Position numbers and translations under genes: made by a program. The notes beneath the pieces are model-generated. The model ran no database searches and had not been told where the DNA came from. It saw nothing but the letters and a program-made list of their open reading frames with translations. From an uncultured bacterium (GTDB lineage Bacteria; Elusimicrobiota; Elusimicrobia; Elusimicrobiales; Elusimicrobiaceae): a stretch of 47,354 nt of DNA. The stretch covers positions 27,521-74,874 of the forward strand of contig CASFTM010000011.1 of NCBI GenBank assembly GCA_949297775.1, in the 5' to 3' direction. Positions 32,329 to 38,796 of the stretch are shown here, one piece after another; the stretch's first letter is position 1, and the number at the start of each line of letters is the position of its first letter.

Positions 32329-32636
32329 TCGTCCCCCCTCAAAAGAACCGGGCGCAGCTTGTACATCCCGGACAAGGCAAAATCTATGCTTTTTCCGTTT
32401 TTGGCCACCACGCGCAGTTTGGGGTGCCAAAAAAATAAGGGGCTGATGCCAAAGCGGAAGGAGCGTATCATTCCTTTTTGGCAAAGCCCGCGCAAATAGG
32501 CGCCGGCGTATCGGTTTAAATACCCCAGCAGCGCGTAGTTGTTTTCCCCCCCGCGGTAAGCCGGGGCCGCCGCGCCCAGGGCGGACAAATCTTTTTTCAG
32601 TTGGGTTTTCACTTCCTTTTCGTCATACAAGTTCAT
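32325..32636 (-). CDS. small phage protein between terminase and portal, unknown
   Basis: A 103-residue protein (MNLYDEKEVKTQLKKDLSAL; FGISPLFFWHPKLRVVAKNG) with overlapping codons at both ends (TGATG with the terminase gene, ATGA with the portal gene), so it is translated as part of the packaging operon. No family recognised. Confidence 0.65.
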   Translation of the reverse strand: MNLYDEKEVKTQLKKDLSALGAAAPAYRGGENNYALLGYLNRYAGAYLRGLCQKGMIRSFRFGISPLFFWHPKLRVVAKNGKSIDFALSGMYKLRPVLLRGDE

Positions 32637-34003
32637 CAGTATTTCCCCAAATCCGTGCGCCTGCGCAAATGCTTGCGCACGTCATTAAACGTAATTCCTT
32701 CGGGCCGCGTGCTCTTTTGCGGCACGGGTTTCGCCAAATAACGGCTGTAGCCTTGCGCCATATAGCGGAACGCATCCGCCCCGTGGCTGGCCCAATTGTG
32801 CAAAGGTTCTTTGCTAAAAATCATTCTGTTGGCGTCGTATTTGCGTTGGTAATTGCGCAAACACTCCAGCAAATCCTGCGTTTTATCGGCATCAAAAAAG
32901 ATGTTTTCAAACAGCATTTTGGCGCCGTTAATGCCGTCTGCCACCCGGTCGGCCGGCAATACTTCCACGGTAAAGCCTTTGGCTTCCAGCGCCTGGCGGC
33001 GGTTGCGCCCGGTAATCCATTCGCGGTTTGCGCCGTCGTGCGGGATAAACAGCGTCCCGTAACTGTAGCCCAATTCTTCGCGCTTTTGCCGAAGTACGTT
33101 CACATAATGGTCCATTCCTTCGTTGTTATTGGCGTAATAGTCCAATATGCGGATTTCTTTTCCTGCAAACTGGGCAAACACAATAGCCGTGCTGTCGTCA
33201 ATTCCCAGGTCCCAAAAGGTATACACCCTAAACTGCGGGTCATATTCCAGTTTTTTAATCCGCCCCTGCTGCTCGGCAAGGCCCATTTCCTTGGTGTAAA
33301 TGCCGCCGGCGATGCCTTCGCTCCACACGCCCAGCAAAAAGCGGTTTCGTTCTTCTTCGCTAAGCCCCTGCAATACGGTCAAATAATCTTCGGGCAGGTT
33401 TTGCAGGTTGTCTTTGGGGTTTAACAGGCAGCTTGCATAATCCTGCGGCCGGGCAAGCGGCGTTTTATCGGCCGGGTTCTGTTTTTCAATCCATACCTTA
33501 TACGCCCAATGCCACCGGCCGGGCGGGTTGCAGTCGCAGTAGAGCTTATTTTTCAGCCCGTTTTTTAAGGACAAACGCGTCAGCACCTTGTTAAACATCG
33601 CAAACGAAATTTCAGAAATTTCGTTTAAAAAAATGGTGTTGTACTCTTTCCCCAAAATCGCGTCCGAATTGCGGTTGTCGTCTAAATACGAGAACCACAC
33701 CTCGCTGCCGTTATCAAAGCGCAAATACAGTTCCTGGTCGTTTTGGTAGGGAGTAATCCCGCCAAAACACAGCCGCAGCACTTTGGGCAAGGTGTCCAGC
33801 CAAACGGACTCTTTCAGCGATTTTCTCGTCTGCCTAAATACAATATGGCGGCTAAAGGGTTCCTTGAGCGCGCGGATTAAAATGTTACGCAGGATAACGA
33901 ATGTTTTTCCGCTTCGGCTTCCGCCAAAGAGCAAAATAAACTTGGCGTCCGAATTTAGCACTCCGCGCGCCTTTTTTTGGATGTTGGTCAGCGCAAAGTC
34001 CAT
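32636..34003 (-). CDS. terL: terminase large subunit
   Basis: A 455-residue packaging motor. Walker A is FGGSRSGKT (residues 26-34), Walker B IFLNE (124-128), and the coupling region CDCNPPG lies near 156-162. The nuclease domain has Asp265 (FWDLGIDDSTAI), Asp323 (PHDGANREW) and SHGADAFRY near the end, the acidic residues that bind metal for cutting concatemers. GGGGGA precedes the ATG, eight bases after the small subunit gene. Confidence 0.93.
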   Translation of the reverse strand: MDFALTNIQKKARGVLNSDAKFILLFGGSRSGKTFVILRNILIRALKEPFSRHIVFRQTRKSLKESVWLDTLPKVLRLCFGGITPYQNDQELYLRFDNGSEVWFSYLDDNRNSDAILGKEYNTIFLNEISEISFAMFNKVLTRLSLKNGLKNKLYCDCNPPGRWHWAYKVWIEKQNPADKTPLARPQDYASCLLNPKDNLQNLPEDYLTVLQGLSEEERNRFLLGVWSEGIAGGIYTKEMGLAEQQGRIKKLEYDPQFRVYTFWDLGIDDSTAIVFAQFAGKEIRILDYYANNNEGMDHYVNVLRQKREELGYSYGTLFIPHDGANREWITGRNRRQALEAKGFTVEVLPADRVADGINGAKMLFENIFFDADKTQDLLECLRNYQRKYDANRMIFSKEPLHNWASHGADAFRYMAQGYSRYLAKPVPQKSTRPEGITFNDVRKHLRRRTDLGKY

Positions 34004-34011
34004 AATCCCCC

Positions 34012-34416
34012 TTACGCCGCTTTGTCTTCTTTGTCAAAGAGCAGCACCACCGCCGCTTTGGTTCCCGCTTCCGCCCCCAGTTCCAGTTTTTTGGGGGCCA
34101 GCAGTTCAAACGTTTTTAAGGCGAGTTCCACCTGCTTGGCACTCATGCCCTTGGGGTTCTTTTCCAACAAAAAATTGCGCACCCGCCGCGCAATGGCGGC
34201 CATTGCCACCGTTTTTGTCGTTCCGTCTTTGCTCGGCAGTTCTTCGGCAAAAACGCGCAGTAAATTTTCTTTCAGCCGGTTGCGCTCCTGCCAGCGCCGA
34301 AGCCCCGCGCTTTTAGCCTCGCGCGAAGGCTGGTTGGTAGCGGAAAAACGGTGTTCTTTGGGCGGTACGATGCCGCCGCAGCCGGCTTTTTCGTGGGTAG
34401 ATTTTCGTTGTCCCAT
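34012..34416 (-). CDS. probable terminase small subunit
   Basis: A 134-residue basic protein. The segment PSREAKSAGLRRWQERNRLKENL resembles the N-terminal DNA-binding part of DUF5681/small-terminase-like proteins, followed by a helical domain. It directly precedes terL and is the first gene after the late promoter F region, the normal place for the small subunit. AGGAAA precedes the ATG. Assignment rests mainly on position. Confidence 0.6.
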   Translation of the reverse strand: MGQRKSTHEKAGCGGIVPPKEHRFSATNQPSREAKSAGLRRWQERNRLKENLLRVFAEELPSKDGTTKTVAMAAIARRVRNFLLEKNPKGMSAKQVELALKTFELLAPKKLELGAEAGTKAAVVLLFDKEDKAA

Positions 34417-34440
34417 AGCTTTTCCTGGTACCGGGGCAAC

Positions 34441-34464
34441 AAAAAAGCCCCGCGGTCGCGGGGC
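34441..34464 (-). terminator. terminator at the head of the late operon
   Basis: Stem GCCCCGCG/CGCGGGGC followed on the minus strand by TTTTTT (34446-34441). It lies between small RNA F and the small terminase gene, so late transcription must read through two terminators. Confidence 0.75.
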
Positions 34465-34475
34465 GTAAAGGGTGC

Positions 34476-34525
34476 AAAAAAACTGACACCCCGGCCGTTA
34501 GGCCGAAATAATCAGTTCTCGCAGA
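34476..34525 (-). ncRNA. small RNA unit F at the head of the late operon
   Basis: The outer stem AACTGA (34517-34512) / TCAGTT (34486-34481) encloses CGGCC/GGCCG with a TAAC loop, and seven T follow (34482-34476). It has the architecture of units A-E, but the stem starts 14 bases after the -10. The unit lies in line with the late operon. It may therefore be a lambda pR'-like late leader that needs antitermination. Confidence 0.6.
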
Positions 34526-34531
34526 TACTAC

Positions 34532-34560
34532 AGTATAGCCTATTATTTAGCGTTTTTCAA
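34532..34560 (-). promoter_or_regulatory. promoter F, candidate late promoter
   Basis: Minus-strand TTGAAA (34560-34555), 17-bp spacer, TATACT (34537-34532). It is the only good promoter found upstream of the terminase genes. Confidence 0.65.
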
Positions 34561-34570
34561 GGGTTCACAG

Positions 34571-34596
34571 AAAAAATCCCCGCCGCAGCGGGGAGT
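34571..34596 (-). terminator. terminator of the Panacea module
   Basis: Stem TCCCCGC/GCGGGGA followed on the minus strand by TTTTTT, two bases after the stop of the 34599-35369 gene. It insulates the module from the late operon. Confidence 0.85.
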
Positions 34597-34598
34597 TT

Positions 34599-35369
34599 CT
34601 ATTTATGATTTTTATCTATAGTTTTGGAATTTTTTGTAGTCTCTACTTGAGTCTCGCCTTCATTTCTTGATTGATCCATATTAATTTTAGAAGTCGGAAC
34701 ATTTTGTATATAATTGATATGCGCTGCCCCTTCTTTTTTACACGAAGAGGAATCATCCGGTCCAATAAGCAGTGCTATAAAACCACACAAAACAGCCAGG
34801 ATAAAAGGAATACTATAGCAGAAATTACCTGTTTTCCAAAGATGTTTAATCAAGGAAATACACCGTGATTTACCAGGCTCATAGCAAATTGGTTCTAGTG
34901 GTTTGTGTTCGTGATGAAGCAAATGGTGAAAAACATATAAAAATATCATCAATCCCGTTAAAAACGACATTAACACAAAGACCGCATGAAAAACCGTTTC
35001 AAACTGTAACACAATAGAAACAGACACCGATATAAAAGTAAACAATGTAGCAAATGTTCCAAAGAGCTCCAAGTTATTTTTTGTTTGCTGTTTTAAATCG
35101 GAGGCTATTTTCTCTATTTGTTGATTAGCATCTATTATACTTTCTTGAATAGACGTCAATGATTCTTCAAAGCCTTTTACCTTATCCACTTCCCTTTGCA
35201 AAGCAAGGAATTTATCTTCCAATTCCTTAAACCAAGCGTCAGAATAGGTTTTCTGTTGATCAGATAGTTTTTGTGAAGAAGAATCAGGAACAGACATGTT
35301 TACTGGAATTCCAGTAGAACTTTGAGACAAAGGTGAATGTAATTTTTCAGAAGAATTATCGTTTTCCAT
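34599..35369 (-). CDS. membrane protein with coiled coil in the Panacea module
   Basis: A 256-residue protein. Residues 45-95 are a predicted coiled coil (DKFLALQREVDKVKGFEESL). Three hydrophobic segments follow (about 101-117, 122-146 and 182-203) separated by a short HHLLHHEH loop, and the tail is polar. It overlaps the gene before it by 14 bases. The base composition is visibly more AT-rich than the neighbouring late genes. In an antitoxin-linked operon, a membrane protein could be the toxic effector; this is inference. Confidence 0.6.
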   Translation of the reverse strand: MENDNSSEKLHSPLSQSSTGIPVNMSVPDSSSQKLSDQQKTYSDAWFKELEDKFLALQREVDKVKGFEESLTSIQESIIDANQQIEKIASDLKQQTKNNLELFGTFATLFTFISVSVSIVLQFETVFHAVFVLMSFLTGLMIFLYVFHHLLHHEHKPLEPICYEPGKSRCISLIKHLWKTGNFCYSIPFILAVLCGFIALLIGPDDSSSCKKEGAAHINYIQNVPTSKINMDQSRNEGETQVETTKNSKTIDKNHK

Positions 35370-35988
35370 ATAATTCCTCTCTAATGCTATTTAAAGAAAA
35401 TTTTCCAAGGGCTATGTTAATTAGTTTATCTAAATGCTCTTCATCTAAATAAGTCGGAAGAACCCCAGTATTCAAATCCCGCACACAAACATAAGGGAAC
35501 TCTTGGCTATTATTTTTTAGAATTTGTATATTATCATAAAGGGAAACGCCATTTTCATTTAATTTGTTTACATAAGCTATGGAATTCAAAGAAAAACTCT
35601 CTTCTGGTTTTAATAAAACAGCACTGAGAAAGCGGGACAATGTAATATTGCTACATACAAACTGTGCAACTAATCCAAGTCTTTTTAACTTATTTTGGAA
35701 ACAAGCTTTAAAAATGTCATAAATTAAAGACATCTTTTTTCCAAGGCTTTCCAATTCGTTACAAGAGAAGTCTATTCTTTGTCCATTTACTGCTATTTGC
35801 CACGGATCCACCTTGGCAGATATTAATGGAAAAGGGGTTGGAACACCTAAAGGGAATGTATTATTGAATTGAATGTTCCCTGCTTCGTGTTCACGTAAAA
35901 AATCTAACAAGTTAAACAATAATTCATTATCAATATTTTTTTCAGGGAAAAAAACAACCGAAAGAGCTTGATGTTGTAATATATCCAT
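35356..35988 (-). CDS. unknown protein in the Panacea module
   Basis: A 210-residue protein of mixed alpha/beta character (TPFPLISAKVDPWQIAVNGQ RIDF is one distinctive stretch). It lies one base after the Panacea-domain gene and overlaps the membrane protein gene, so all three are one transcript. AAGGAATTAAT precedes the ATG. I do not recognise the family. It may be a toxin, a sensor or a second antitoxin component. Confidence 0.6.
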   Translation of the reverse strand: MDILQHQALSVVFFPEKNIDNELLFNLLDFLREHEAGNIQFNNTFPLGVPTPFPLISAKVDPWQIAVNGQRIDFSCNELESLGKKMSLIYDIFKACFQNKLKRLGLVAQFVCSNITLSRFLSAVLLKPEESFSLNSIAYVNKLNENGVSLYDNIQILKNNSQEFPYVCVRDLNTGVLPTYLDEEHLDKLINIALGKFSLNSIREELYGKR

Positions 35989-35989
35989 A

Positions 35990-36445
35990 TTAATTCCTTG
36001 TCATATTTTCAATGTTTTTGCCTTGATAAAAGGCATAAATAGCATTCACATCAATGATATTATTGCTAGGAGTATTTGCTGCCAAATCGTTCCGAGCATT
36101 CTTCCAGGGAGCTTCTTGATGTGAATGCACCACGAGCCACAATGCGCCTTTTTTTCCATAGGCGGACAACACACGATCAATACAGCTTTTTTCTTTTTGT
36201 CCCAGATTTAACACACTTCCATACGGCAAATAATTAATAATTCTTTGTCCTTGATGAACATTATATAATTCTCTCACTACAGGGCCATTTACCCACGCCT
36301 CAATGTTTTCACGGAACAAACGCTCCCCATTGTTCCATGCCAAATACCAAGCTTGGCAATAATAAACTAGTTTTTGTAATTGTAAAGCAGAAACTTCATT
36401 GAGTTGCTGTAATATATATTGGGCTACATCAAAGACGCTTGCCAT
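35990..36445 (-). CDS. Panacea-domain (DUF4065, SocA-like) antitoxin
   Basis: A 151-residue protein with the full DUF4065/Panacea pattern: VAQYILQQLNEVSALQLQKLVYYCQAWYLAW, then EAWVNGPVVRELYNVHQGQR and the C-terminal VLSAYGKKGALWLVVHSHQE. Panacea domains act as antitoxins for very different toxins, usually encoded next to them (PanAT systems; SocA of Caulobacter). Here it heads a three-gene unit with its own promoter about 300 bases upstream. GGGGGGAG precedes the ATG. Confidence 0.85.
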   Translation of the reverse strand: MASVFDVAQYILQQLNEVSALQLQKLVYYCQAWYLAWNNGERLFRENIEAWVNGPVVRELYNVHQGQRIINYLPYGSVLNLGQKEKSCIDRVLSAYGKKGALWLVVHSHQEAPWKNARNDLAANTPSNNIIDVNAIYAFYQGKNIENMTRN

Positions 36446-36625
36446 ATCTCTCCCCCCTAATATGACGACAACAAAACCCGTTTACTTTTATCTTAAAGCA
36501 AGCGGGAGGAAACATTCTTGTAAGTAATTCTTTTCAAATCGGTACAGCGAAACACGCGAAAAACGAATTTTGCGTGACATTTACTATATATATTGTATTG
36601 GTTATAAGGGCTAAAATCAAGCCTT

Positions 36626-36685
36626 TTTGAGGTATTAAACAAGGACTTGGAAGGGTATTTGAGGTATTAAAAAGGAAATTGGAAG
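36626..36685. repeat. two imperfect 28-bp direct repeats
   Basis: Copies at 36626-36653 and 36658-36685 share TTTGAGGTATTAAA and TTGGAAG, with a few changes between. Period 32 bp, about three helical turns, which suits a protein operator. Two copies are too few for a CRISPR array and there is no spacer pattern. Confidence 0.5.
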
Positions 36686-36746
36686 AACCCAATGCACAAC
36701 CGTAGAAAACTACAATTTTAATGAAAGACAATTCCTTTTATTTTTT

Positions 36747-36776
36747 ATTATAACATTTTATTGTTAGTTTTGTCAA
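36747..36776 (-). promoter_or_regulatory. promoter of the Panacea module
   Basis: Minus-strand TTGACA (36776-36771), 18-bp spacer, TATAAT (36752-36747): consensus hexamers. Confidence 0.75.
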
Positions 36777-36786
36777 TAAAGTTAGT

Positions 36787-37068
36787 TTACTCAAACGCTA
36801 TTTCAAAAAAGCGAGATTCATTGGGGCACCCGAAAAATTGATACACCTCATTGGGCAAAGTCCACCCGTCCACCACGCGGATGTTTACGATTCGCCGCGT
36901 AATGGTGCGGGAAGAATAACCCCTGTGAAAAACGACCAAATCGCCCTTTTTCAAGCGAGATAAGCGTTTGCTCCACCCTTCAGTAAACCGGCGGTATTCG
37001 CACGTTTTCCGCCCAGATTCAATCTCATCAAACCAATGGTAAGTAAGTGTCAAATGTAGTCTATTCAC
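36787..37068 (-). CDS. ASCH-domain protein
   Basis: A 93-residue protein from GTG 37068 (AGGAGGG upstream, GTGA overlap with the preceding stop). LHLTLTYHWFDEIESGRKTC EYR, RLSRLKKGDLVVFHRG and TRRIVNIRV match the ASCH domain, a PUA-like fold thought to bind RNA. Phages often carry single ASCH proteins. The role in this phage is unknown. It ends the early minus-strand operon. Confidence 0.7.
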   Translation of the reverse strand: MNRLHLTLTYHWFDEIESGRKTCEYRRFTEGWSKRLSRLKKGDLVVFHRGYSSRTITRRIVNIRVVDGWTLPNEVYQFFGCPNESRFFEIAFE

Positions 37069-37244
37069 TTCTCCCTCCTGTTCCAAGCGGCTATGGCTTC
37101 GGCTTTTGACCGGTAAGTTTTTGAGTAATAACCACAGTTGTAGCAGTAAATGAAATAATCCTCATCAACCTCAAAGTTCGCTATACAATATCCGATATTT
37201 AGGGCTTCTCCACATTTTTTACAAGGTTTTAATTCGTTTTCCAT
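37065..37244 (-). CDS. Lar-like zinc-ribbon protein
   Basis: A 59-residue protein: LKPCKKCGEA, then IYCYNCGYYSKTYRS and EAIAAWNRRE. The two CxxC knuckles and the C-terminal EAIAAWNRR motif are typical of phage restriction-alleviation (Lar-like) small proteins. Lar of Rac prophage modulates type I restriction; activity here is only inferred. GGAGGCGG precedes ATG 37244. Confidence 0.75.
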   Translation of the reverse strand: MENELKPCKKCGEALNIGYCIANFEVDEDYFIYCYNCGYYSKTYRSKAEAIAAWNRREK

Positions 37245-37311
37245 TTTCCGCCTCCACAAATCTCGTTCCGAAAGCCATACGGCTCAACCAATCTCTAAAT
37301 TTTAGTTTCAT
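37219..37311 (-). CDS. possible 30-residue protein overlapping the Lar-like gene
   Basis: ATG 37311 with GGGGGAG upstream opens MKLKFRDWLSRMAFGTRFVE and ends after 30 residues, overlapping the next gene by 26 bases. It has the ribosome site and packing of the surrounding early genes but no recognisable domain. Confidence 0.4.
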   Translation of the reverse strand: MKLKFRDWLSRMAFGTRFVEAENGKRIKTL

Positions 37312-37324
37312 AATTGCTCCCCCA

Positions 37325-37350
37325 GGAGCAGCAAGGCTATTTGCTGCTCC
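37325..37350. other. 10-bp hairpin between early genes
   Basis: GGAGCAGCAA/TTGCTGCTCC around a six-base loop, followed by GTTTTTG on the plus strand. It overlaps the 3' end of the 37337-37690 gene; it could act as a terminator on the plus strand or a stabiliser on the minus strand. Confidence 0.4.
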
Positions 37351-37690
37351 GTTTTTGGCTATTTTGCGCTGCAAACCGCTTTTCCCGGTCTTCCAGCCAC
37401 AGGGTAAACTCGCGGCAAGTATCGCACCCCTCGGCATTATTACACTTCGCAAAGTCGTTGCAAAACGGGGCGGATCCCGGCGCGGGTTCATCCACCCCGC
37501 CCCCTGCTTCCATTGTGGGCGCCACGGCTTGCTCCTTGCTTTTCGGCTGTTGCAACGGCACAAACATTTTGCAGGCCGTGTTTTCGGCCGCCACCACACA
37601 ACTATGCCCCGCGCCAAACCAGCACGGCGCCAAACTGTCTGTTCCATCAAACAATGCACACGCATTGCATTTCCGTTTTTTCTTTGCCAT
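37337..37690 (-). CDS. Cys-rich early phage protein, unknown
   Basis: A 117-residue protein with two Cys clusters (CNACALFDG...CWFGAGHSC...TACKMF near the N-terminus and FCNDFAKCNNAEGCDTCREF near the C-terminus) joined by a Pro/Gly linker. This looks like two small metal-binding knuckles. GGAGGAATT precedes the ATG. Unknown function. Confidence 0.65.
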   Translation of the reverse strand: MAKKKRKCNACALFDGTDSLAPCWFGAGHSCVVAAENTACKMFVPLQQPKSKEQAVAPTMEAGGGVDEPAPGSAPFCNDFAKCNNAEGCDTCREFTLWLEDREKRFAAQNSQKRSSK

Positions 37691-37711
37691 AATTCCTCCG
37701 TATAGCCCCGT

Positions 37712-37885
37712 TCACACGCCGACCGCACACATACCCTTGCCAGCGCAAAAATCGCAAATAAAGCCGTTTTTGCCTTCTTTTCCGTCCGCTCTAAAAAACA
37801 CCTCGCCGCAATGGCTGCAGCGCCTAAAAGCGGGGTCTAATTTTTCCCGCGGGGGTTTTGCTCCCGCGCCTATTTTTTTACGCAC
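37712..37885 (-). CDS. small zinc-ribbon protein (57 residues)
   Basis: GTG start at 37885 with GGAGG seven bases upstream. The sequence FRRCSHCGEVFFRADG then GFICDFCAGKGMC has two CxxC pairs 19 residues apart, a zinc ribbon. It lies between two other Cys-rich early genes. It is missed if only ATG starts are considered. Confidence 0.6.
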   Translation of the reverse strand: MRKKIGAGAKPPREKLDPAFRRCSHCGEVFFRADGKEGKNGFICDFCAGKGMCAVGV

Positions 37886-37925
37886 CTCAAATCCTCCTCA
37901 AATTCGTATTCCGTGTAAAACTCCA

Positions 37926-38099
37926 TTAGAAAAGCCCTCCCGTTTCCGCAGCAGCCCCCGTGTTTTGGTGGCATTTCTCAAACTTAAATCCTCCGTGCAA
38001 TGCACACTGGCGGCACTTGTCGGAATAGGCGCTAAAGGCCGCACAATGGGCGCGCCCTTCCTCGCACAATCGTTCTTCCGGCGAAAGTTTGCGCGTCAT
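37926..38099 (-). CDS. small Cys/His-rich early protein
   Basis: A 57-residue protein (MTRKLSPEERLCEEGRAHC; CRQCALHGGFKFEKCH) with five Cys and several His in a zinc-binding pattern. Its ATG overlaps the stop of the DUF4406 gene (ATGA). A very short 18-codon frame follows its stop at 37926-37870 and may only couple translation to the zinc-ribbon gene. Confidence 0.6.
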   Translation of the reverse strand: MTRKLSPEERLCEEGRAHCAAFSAYSDKCRQCALHGGFKFEKCHQNTGAAAETGGLF

Positions 38100-38428
38100 C
38101 TGCCCTCCCACACTATCTGCATTCCGGCCATCTTGGCCACCTGCAGCTCCATTTCCACGCCGCGGGATTGCGTCGTATCGCCAAACACATACACCACGTC
38201 GGCATCCAACATCATCCGCAAAGCCCGCTTAAAGTAAAACTCATAGGCCTTGTCCGTCCCGTGCGTCACGCTTATGTCCGCCGGATTCTTTATGCTGTAG
38301 CCGGCCGCGCGGAACGCTTCTGCCCGCAGGTTGAATGCGGCGCGGTTGTAGTCGGGTAATCCGGTCATCGGGCCGGATAAATACACCGTCTGCGTCGGGG
38401 CGATATTTTTGGTATTTACTTTGAACAT
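38096..38428 (-). CDS. DUF4406 protein (nucleoside deoxyribosyltransferase-like)
   Basis: A 110-residue protein. VYLSGPMTGLPDYNRAAFN, LRAAGYSIKNP-like FRAAGYSIKNPADIS and DADVVYVFGDTTQSRGVEME match DUF4406, a Rossmann-like family related to nucleoside 2-deoxyribosyltransferases, common in phages and possibly active on nucleotides. AGGAGG lies upstream of ATG 38428. Confidence 0.8.
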   Translation of the reverse strand: MFKVNTKNIAPTQTVYLSGPMTGLPDYNRAAFNLRAEAFRAAGYSIKNPADISVTHGTDKAYEFYFKRALRMMLDADVVYVFGDTTQSRGVEMELQVAKMAGMQIVWEGR

Positions 38429-38436
38429 ACTTCCTC

Positions 38437-38796
38437 CTAAAAAAATTTGTTGGTCAGTTCCCCCCAGCTAAACCAGCGCCGGGTAGGGTTTTTGATAAGT
38501 GCTTTCTGCACGGTGTCCAATGTTATGCCGGGGGGCAGTTTTGCGCCTCTGCAGGAAAAGTCCGGGTTAGCCACCGGCCCCGTAAACAGGGCCACCAGTC
38601 GCCCGCGTTTGCCGTTTTCTTTGCAACACAAGCACACCAGGCTGTTGCACACGTGGATCATCGGTTTGTTGTCGCCCATGTCCACGAATACGGCAAAAGA
38701 AGCCCGTCCATATTCGCCGCACACTGGGCAAAGCATATTGCTGGGCGTCTTAAAGCTGCTCTGCAGGGCGCTGTCCGGGCCGTAAAAATTTGCCAT
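38437..38796 (-). CDS. early phage protein with CxxC zinc knuckles, unknown
   Basis: A 119-residue protein: CPVCGEYGRASF and CNSLVCLCCKENGKRG give two Cys knuckles; the C-terminus (DTVQKALIKNPTRRWFSWGEL) is helical. It overlaps the replication gene by 47 bases; GAGGA precedes the ATG. The position suggests a replication accessory, perhaps a helicase loader, but no motif proves this. Confidence 0.6.
   Translation of the reverse strand: MANFYGPDSALQSSFKTPSNMLCPVCGEYGRASFAVFVDMGDNKPMIHVCNSLVCLCCKENGKRGRLVALFTGPVANPDFSCRGAKLPPGITLDTVQKALIKNPTRRWFSWGELTNKFF

Larger units (their letters stand above)
36446..36786 (-). promoter_or_regulatory. upstream region of the Panacea module
   Basis: An AT-rich stretch of 340 bases holding a strong promoter, a long leader of about 290 bases and two imperfect direct repeats. 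A TTG-start 65-codon frame exists at 36534-36731 but shows no protein-like features. Possible autoregulation site for the antitoxin. Confidence 0.45.

Noticed and set aside
34476-34560. Treating unit F as only an ordinary late promoter with leader terminator
   Set aside because: Kept as an alternative, but the RNA architecture and promoter spacing match units A-E too closely to leave it out of the set.
36534-36731. 65-codon TTG-start frame upstream of the Panacea gene
   Set aside because: Start is only a few bases from the purine run, composition is that of AT-rich non-coding DNA, and it runs through the direct repeats.
37312-37728. 169-codon minus-strand frame over the Cys-rich gene
   Set aside because: Out of frame with the Cys-rich protein that has the ribosome site; only its last 30 codons (37219-37311) have a plausible start.
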